Source: GWB1-38-13 sp964488535
Lineage (GTDB): Bacteria; Patescibacteriota; Microgenomatia; UBA8517
Length of the DNA stretch: 64,000 nucleotides
NCBI GenBank assembly: GCA_964488535.1
Contig: CAZAUT010000004.1
Span: forward strand, 6,451-70,450
Reading direction: 5' to 3'
Of the stretch, positions 59,601 to 64,000 are shown piece by piece (the first letter of the stretch is position 1; every line of letters starts with the position of its first letter). The notes under the pieces were generated by a model. It did not search any database and was not told the DNA's origin. It saw nothing but the letters and a program-made list of their open reading frames with translations. A program made the position numbers and the translations under genes.

Positions 59601-60965
59601 ATGGAAAGTATTGATAAAGACAAACTATGGAAAGACGTGTGCGAAAATCTTAAGTTAAGTGTCTCTTCAGCCGTGTTTCAAACCTGGTTTTTACATACTC
59701 ACATTGCCGAAATATCCAATTCAAACGGGCGTCACGCCGTCGATGTTGGGTGTCCGACTATGTTCGTAAGAACTACTATCGAAACCAGGTATTTCGGAAT
59801 GATCCAGGATGCTCTCAGCGGTTTTCTCAAGTCGCCTGTCGATCTTATTTTTTCCGTTAAGCAAAAAAACGACATCCCTTCTTCTTCGGTTGCCGTACCT
59901 CTGTTTGAAAAACAAGCCCCCGACAGCGAAAAATTAAATATGGCGCTCTCGCGCTCGCGTCTACGCCCAACCTTTACGTTCAAAAATTTCGCCGTGTCCT
60001 CTTCTAATCAGATGGCTTGGGCTGCAGCCGAAGCTGTCTCTAAAAATCCGGGTGGGGCCTACAACCCGCTATTTATTTACGGAGGTGTTGGAATTGGAAA
60101 AACACATCTCATGAGTGCGGTGGGGCATGTGGTACTTGAGAAAAATACCGATGCAAAAATTTACTTCTGTACAGGTGAGGAATTCACCAATGACATCGTC
60201 GAGGGTATAAGAAACAAAACAACTCAAAGCTTCAGAAACAAGTACCGTAAACTCGATCTTTTAATGATTGACGATATTCAATTTATCGCAGGAAAGGATT
60301 CTGTTCAGGAAGAGTTTTTTCATACATTTAACGCATTGGTCGGTGAATCTTCCCAGGTTGTACTGACATCCGACAGACCTCCTTCTGAAATTCAAAGACT
60401 GGAAGAACGTCTCAGGAGCCGTTTTGAAGCCGGTCTTATTGTTGACATTGCACCACCCGACTTTGAGCTTCGGTGTGCCATTCTCGAAATTAAAGCCAGG
60501 CAAAGAGGTGTTAATATACCTACCAACTTGGTTCATATGATCGCCGGAAATATTGATACACCAAGGAAAATAGAAGGTTTTTTAATTAAACTAATGTCGC
60601 GTATGTCGCTTAATAATGTCCAACTCACTGAAGATCTTGTTGAAAGTATTATCGAAAAGGGTGAGAATGTTCTTCAAACAAAACAAAAGGTCTCCCCGGA
60701 AGACGCCGTAGGTGCGATATTAAAATATTATTCACTTGGGAAAAAGCAGCTTCTTGGAAGTTGCCGGGCAAAACAATACTCTCAGCCGAGACAGATACTG
60801 ATGTATCTTCTCCGAACTCAACTTTCACTTCCGTATGAAGAAGTAGGAAGGTTTGTAGGAAGAGATCATTCGACGGTTATGCACGCTGTGGAAAAGATTG
60901 CACAAATGGCTTCGGAGAATGTGCAAATCCGTGAGGATATCCAGAGGATAAAAAGCTCGTTTTGA
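59601..60965 (+). CDS. dnaA: replication initiator DnaA
   Basis: 454 residues. N-terminal domain I (WKDVCENLKLSVSSAVFQTWF), short linker, AAA+ domain from about 125 with Walker A GGVGIGKTHLMSAVG near 155 and Walker B LLMIDDIQFIAGK, Arg finger LEERLRSRFEAGLIVDI, and the DNA-binding domain IV with GRDHSTVMHAVEKI. Full length. Opens oriC and loads the helicase. Confidence 0.98.
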   Translation: MESIDKDKLWKDVCENLKLSVSSAVFQTWFLHTHIAEISNSNGRHAVDVGCPTMFVRTTIETRYFGMIQDALSGFLKSPVDLIFSVKQKNDIPSSSVAVPLFEKQAPDSEKLNMALSRSRLRPTFTFKNFAVSSSNQMAWAAAEAVSKNPGGAYNPLFIYGGVGIGKTHLMSAVGHVVLEKNTDAKIYFCTGEEFTNDIVEGIRNKTTQSFRNKYRKLDLLMIDDIQFIAGKDSVQEEFFHTFNALVGESSQVVLTSDRPPSEIQRLEERLRSRFEAGLIVDIAPPDFELRCAILEIKARQRGVNIPTNLVHMIAGNIDTPRKIEGFLIKLMSRMSLNNVQLTEDLVESIIEKGENVLQTKQKVSPEDAVGAILKYYSLGKKQLLGSCRAKQYSQPRQILMYLLRTQLSLPYEEVGRFVGRDHSTVMHAVEKIAQMASENVQIREDIQRIKSSF

Positions 60966-61222
60966 GGATAGGTTTGTCAACTTATCAACTTATCCACAGA
61001 TTGTTGGTGTTTATCCACATTTTTATACACATTTCGCTACGCTCAATGTAAACAATTACTCCCACGCTTAAATAAGAATAAGAATCCACTTATCAACAAC
61101 GCCTACTACTACTATTACTATTTAATATAGAAAAAGAAAGAAAAGCTTAAAGAAGCGTCTTAAAAAAAATATAAACACTTGTTACTTGATAGTTATTATC
61201 CGAAAATCTATACTTCACTCAA
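60966..61222. other. oriC: oriC: DnaA boxes and DnaA-trio-like tract
   Basis: TTATCCACA at 60990-60998 and 61011-61019, TTATACACA at 61023-61031, TTATCAACA at 61090-61098, TTATCAACT at 60982-60990, all in the same direction. They are followed by a three-base periodic TAC/TAT tract (61104-61124), which on the other strand reads as DnaA-trio TAG/TAA-type repeats, and then AT-rich sequence fit for unwinding. Position between dnaA and dnaN is standard. Confidence 0.85.
61209..61214 (+). promoter_or_regulatory. -10 box of dnaN, leaderless
   Basis: TATACT at 61209-61214, eight bases before ATG 61223. Confidence 0.6.
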
Positions 61223-62344
61223 ATGAAACTAAACGTATCCAGAAAGTCTTTTTCAGAAGCGTTATCAATTGCGTCTCGCTTTACATCGTCAAGGTCTCAA
61301 CTTCCGATCCTGAATAATATATTACTCGAAACAAGTGGAAATAAACTTTCCGTCTCCTCAACCAATCTTGAGATGTCTGTGTATTTATCAATAGCATCAA
61401 AGATTGAAGAGGAAGGAAAAATTTCAATACCCTCAAGAGTTATTAGTGAGGTTGTTTCTGCACTTTCGTCCGATACCGTTGAAATATCAACGGAAAAAGA
61501 CGTTTTGAATCTGAAAGGGGGAGGATTTTCTTCGAAAATTTTGGGAATGAACGCTTCGGATTTTCCCCAGGTTCCCAGCACTGTGAGTAAAAACGCTATT
61601 GAGATGGATTCGGGCCTATTGATCGATTCTCTTGCCAAAGTAATGTATGCGATATCATCCGACGAAACACGTCCTGTTTTGACCGGCGGACTTTTTATCT
61701 TTGGCAGTAAAAGTCTTTCTCTTGTTTCAACCGACGGCTTTAGGTTATCTAAGACAGATATTGACCTGCAAAGTTCCGACAATGAGAATAAAATAATTTT
61801 GCCAAAAGGAGTACTGGCGGAGTTGTCAAGGATTGTAAAAAACGAAAAAATCCTTCTGGAGTTCAGGAAAGATGACAAACAAGCCGTGTTTCAGGTGGGA
61901 GATCTTATTTTGTCATCGAGAGTCATTGAAGGAGAGTTTCCCGATTTTCAAAAAATAATTCCCGCGAACCATTCCTTAAATGTTGCTGTTGGCAAAGATG
62001 ATCTGATGCAGGGTGTTAAATTGGCTTCAGTTTTTGCACGGGACATGTCAAATGTAATCAGATTTGTTTTTGGAGATGATTCTTTTAAAATAGTTTCGGA
62101 AAGTTCGCAGTCGGGGAGTCAGGAAAATATTGTCGATGCCAAAATAAATTTTAACAACAGGGATATCCTCGGAGATAAAAGTGAATTTGTCATAGCTTTT
62201 AACTGCAAGTTTGTTGAGGATTTTCTGGCATCTGTCGACGGGGAAAATCTGGAAATCAGATTCAACGACGCAAACGCTCCGGGAGTATTTTTGGACACGG
62301 AAGACGATAAACTGCTTCATCTCATTATGCCTGTCAGAATATAG
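61223..62344 (+). CDS. dnaN: DNA polymerase III beta sliding clamp
   Basis: 373 residues of three clamp domains: MKLNVSRKSFSEALSIASRFTSSRSQLPILNNILLETSGNKL, then SSDETRPVLTGGLFIFGSKSLSLVSTDGFRLS, and the C-terminal LHLIMPVRI (canonical M-P-x-R-x). Forms the dimeric ring that holds polymerase on DNA. Confidence 0.97.
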   Translation: MKLNVSRKSFSEALSIASRFTSSRSQLPILNNILLETSGNKLSVSSTNLEMSVYLSIASKIEEEGKISIPSRVISEVVSALSSDTVEISTEKDVLNLKGGGFSSKILGMNASDFPQVPSTVSKNAIEMDSGLLIDSLAKVMYAISSDETRPVLTGGLFIFGSKSLSLVSTDGFRLSKTDIDLQSSDNENKIILPKGVLAELSRIVKNEKILLEFRKDDKQAVFQVGDLILSSRVIEGEFPDFQKIIPANHSLNVAVGKDDLMQGVKLASVFARDMSNVIRFVFGDDSFKIVSESSQSGSQENIVDAKINFNNRDILGDKSEFVIAFNCKFVEDFLASVDGENLEIRFNDANAPGVFLDTEDDKLLHLIMPVRI

Positions 62345-62351
62345 AAAAATG

Positions 62352-63452
62352 TCATTTTGCCGAAACAGCGGACATGATATAAGAAGCAGGTTTCGTTCCG
62401 AGGTTTTTAATTTGTATTGTTCCCGTAAGAAGATAGTTGGGTTGTAAATAGCTGGAACTGCTGTTTTCCTGAATATAGACAACTTCAAGATTTTCAATGA
62501 CAGCCTTTTCAATAGACTTTTTGTCGATTTCCATTAATTCGATTTTGCCGTTATCCACACTTTGAAGAACGGCGCTCGTTTTTATTTCCCTGGTAATTTC
62601 TTCATAGGTTTTTGATGGGTAATCGGATTTTTCCGATATGTTCGGAATGTCGTCAAAATAAAGGGATACTACCTCCATTTTGTTGTTAAGTGTAACTTTG
62701 GCCGTACCCGTTTCGAAAGTGGATGAGAGAATCGGGTAGCCGTCAATCGATCTGGCAAAAGAGACGATCGCCATATTTGCCTCTTTTCCGGGGGTAAAAT
62801 GTCCGGCACCATCGATATTAACAAAGCGAACCTGGTACAGAAAGAGGTCTTCTGTATTTTTGACAAAGCCTTTTTCCGTAAGATATTTCAAAGCCACTTC
62901 CTGGACTTTGTTTTCATCGGGATTGGAAATAAAAACATTGTCACTGCTGCTTTTGTTTTTGAGATCTATTATCTTAAAACGGGGTACAATTCTGAACAAA
63001 TTTCCTCCGCCGGTGTAAAAATACGTTTTTCCGAACACTGCGTCATCAATTATACGGGGTGTTTGGCCGACATTAAAATTTTTAAGAATGGACGAGATGT
63101 CGTCGGAGGAAAATCCCTTGTTGTCAATTTTGTACACGGACACCCTTTCGGGTATATTAAGTTCGTTTTTAGAAACACCAATTGATATATCGTAATCGTT
63201 TTCAAAATACCGATAAATTTTTTGTGTCGGTAACGCCTGTGTAACGTCGGCTGTTTCAGACGGCTGACTTTCCGGTTTTGATAAATATTTTTGTACAAGT
63301 AAGACAATTAGGATCAGTAAAAGAAAAAACAAAGGTATAGACGGTTTTGACAGAAAAAGCGTCTTAAAAAAAGACGAGGAGGAATTGTTTTGATAAACAA
63401 GCCTTTCTTCTTTGGTGTCAGGAGTATCAGGATAAATTTTAGGATTGTTCAT
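62352..63452 (-). CDS. membrane-anchored hypothetical protein, cell-surface
   Basis: 366 residues. Cytoplasmic start (about 37 residues), helix PSIPLFFLLLILIVLLVQKYL, then an extracytoplasmic beta-rich region: FENDYDISIGVSKNELNIPERVSVYKIDN, VFGKTYFYTGGGNLFRIVPRFKIID, PDENKVQEVALKYLTEKG. No family named; two repeats of a PepSY-like or YycI-like fold are possible. Its ATG shares one base with the stop of the upstream M23-like gene (TAATG). Confidence 0.7.
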   Translation of the reverse strand: MNNPKIYPDTPDTKEERLVYQNNSSSSFFKTLFLSKPSIPLFFLLLILIVLLVQKYLSKPESQPSETADVTQALPTQKIYRYFENDYDISIGVSKNELNIPERVSVYKIDNKGFSSDDISSILKNFNVGQTPRIIDDAVFGKTYFYTGGGNLFRIVPRFKIIDLKNKSSSDNVFISNPDENKVQEVALKYLTEKGFVKNTEDLFLYQVRFVNIDGAGHFTPGKEANMAIVSFARSIDGYPILSSTFETGTAKVTLNNKMEVVSLYFDDIPNISEKSDYPSKTYEEITREIKTSAVLQSVDNGKIELMEIDKKSIEKAVIENLEVVYIQENSSSSYLQPNYLLTGTIQIKNLGTKPASYIMSAVSAK

Positions 63453-64000
63453 TATGGTATTAAAATATTACCACAGTCAGCCAGTCCTGCACATCCAAAC
63501 GGAACGGTTACGGGAATATACGCATCCGTTTCGGACGATGTGTTTACCATAGTGGGGAAGTGGTCGGGAAACTCGTAATGGTCGTGAAGACAGTTTGCAT
63601 GGCCCGTCATGCCCATGATTCCCAGAACACTTCCCCGTTCAACCTTATCATTCTCACGAACACTCATGGTAAAAAAATGTACATGCCAGCTGTGAAAAAC
63701 CTGTCCGTTACATTCGCCTTCAACCTCAACCCACATTCCTCCTTCGGGGTCAAGTTGTGCATAGGTTACGGTTCCCTGGTGAGTTGAGACGACAAGACAA
63801 TTTTCGCAAAAATAACCAAGATCGTCACAGATATATTCGTCGACCTTGGTTACGTCTATAGCCTCACGGTCGACGTGTGTCCATGTTGAATATGGCCCCT
63901 GTGTTATACCATATCCTACCCCCGTTGTTTCGTCGACAGGCCAACACGACGGACATTCTACTCCGGGTATGATTCCGGAGGAATACATGCTGTCAAAATT
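63452..64000 (-). CDS. M23-like metallopeptidase, N-terminus outside window
   Basis: Open at the right edge, so ATG 63988 may be internal. Visible: STWTHVDREAIDVTKVDEYICDD (H-x4-A-x-D, the first M23 ligands), SWHVHFFTMSVRENDKVERGSVLGIMGMTGHANCLHDHYEFPD. The H-x-H and G-M-T-G-H pattern is M23-like with a diverged third His position (HDHYEF for HLHFE). Four or more Cys suggest disulphides. Probably cuts peptidoglycan. Confidence 0.7.
   Translation of the reverse strand, partial: NFDSMYSSGIIPGVECPSCWPVDETTGVGYGITQGPYSTWTHVDREAIDVTKVDEYICDDLGYFCENCLVVSTHQGTVTYAQLDPEGGMWVEVEGECNGQVFHSWHVHFFTMSVRENDKVERGSVLGIMGMTGHANCLHDHYEFPDHFPTMVNTSSETDAYIPVTVPFGCAGLADCGNILIP

Noticed and set aside
1..64000. 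Alternative genetic code (TGA read as Gly or Trp)
   Set aside because: Genes have normal lengths with TGA used as stop (for example rmuC and the helicase at 13885), and Trp is coded by TGG.

Overview
The window reads as a chromosomal segment around the replication origin of a small-genome bacterium of the Candidate Phyla Radiation (Patescibacteria), most likely the Microgenomates side. This is an inference from gene content: a large DUF2298/YYY membrane protein, FemAB-type, WecA-type and UbiA-type envelope enzymes, PEGA and VanW surface proteins, many multi-pass sugar transferases, stripped-down aminoacyl-tRNA synthetases, and very few metabolic enzymes. DNA is AT-rich. Genes run full length with TAA, TAG and TGA all used as stops, so no recoding is needed.

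Layout. 1-7771: glycan/envelope cluster (GT39-like transferases, two SAM methyltransferases, a GT4 transferase, an HAD-like protein, DUF2298). 7905-23393: PcrA-type helicase, FemAB transferase, small housekeeping genes, a second UvrD-type helicase fused to a PD-(D/E)XK nuclease, HD, NUDIX, TrpR-like, aldehyde dehydrogenase, GNAT and RmuC genes. 23481-41197: more membrane glycosyltransferases, metG, a UDP-xylose-synthase-like epimerase, WecA-like and DPPR-synthase-like prenyl-phosphate enzymes, and a PEGA/SH3 protein. 41283-46864: heat-shock genes (hsp20 and groES-groEL, each behind a CIRCE operator), tRNA-Cys, an M23 peptidase with a highly structured leader, and a DNA glycosylase broken by two stop codons. 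47044-56360: substrate-binding protein, VanW protein, a tsaC-tsaE fusion followed by tsaD, valS and rplY. 56695-63452: the classic origin block rnhA-khpB-yidC-yidD-rnpA-rpmH on the minus strand, divergent from dnaA-dnaN, with oriC (DnaA boxes and a DnaA-trio-like tract) between dnaA and dnaN.

Three non-genic themes run through the window. First, several families of small palindromic elements and short-word low-complexity tracts (cousins of tactacattctac, actcaaaactcaaaag, taagatattagg) fill intergenic spaces, often folding into long imperfect hairpins. The same sequences lie in frame inside conserved genes (both helicases, tsaD, valS, femAB-like, epimerase, GT87) and supply stop codons at several 3' ends. 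This resembles the Rickettsia palindromic elements in behaviour and is the most unusual property seen here. Second, many first genes of operons have a TATAAT-like -10 box only 5-10 nt before the start codon, implying widespread leaderless mRNAs. Third, some leaders are strongly structured: the M23 peptidase leader, and possibly the hsp20 and TrpR-like leaders.

All product calls rest on motifs and overall resemblance seen by eye; no database search was run.
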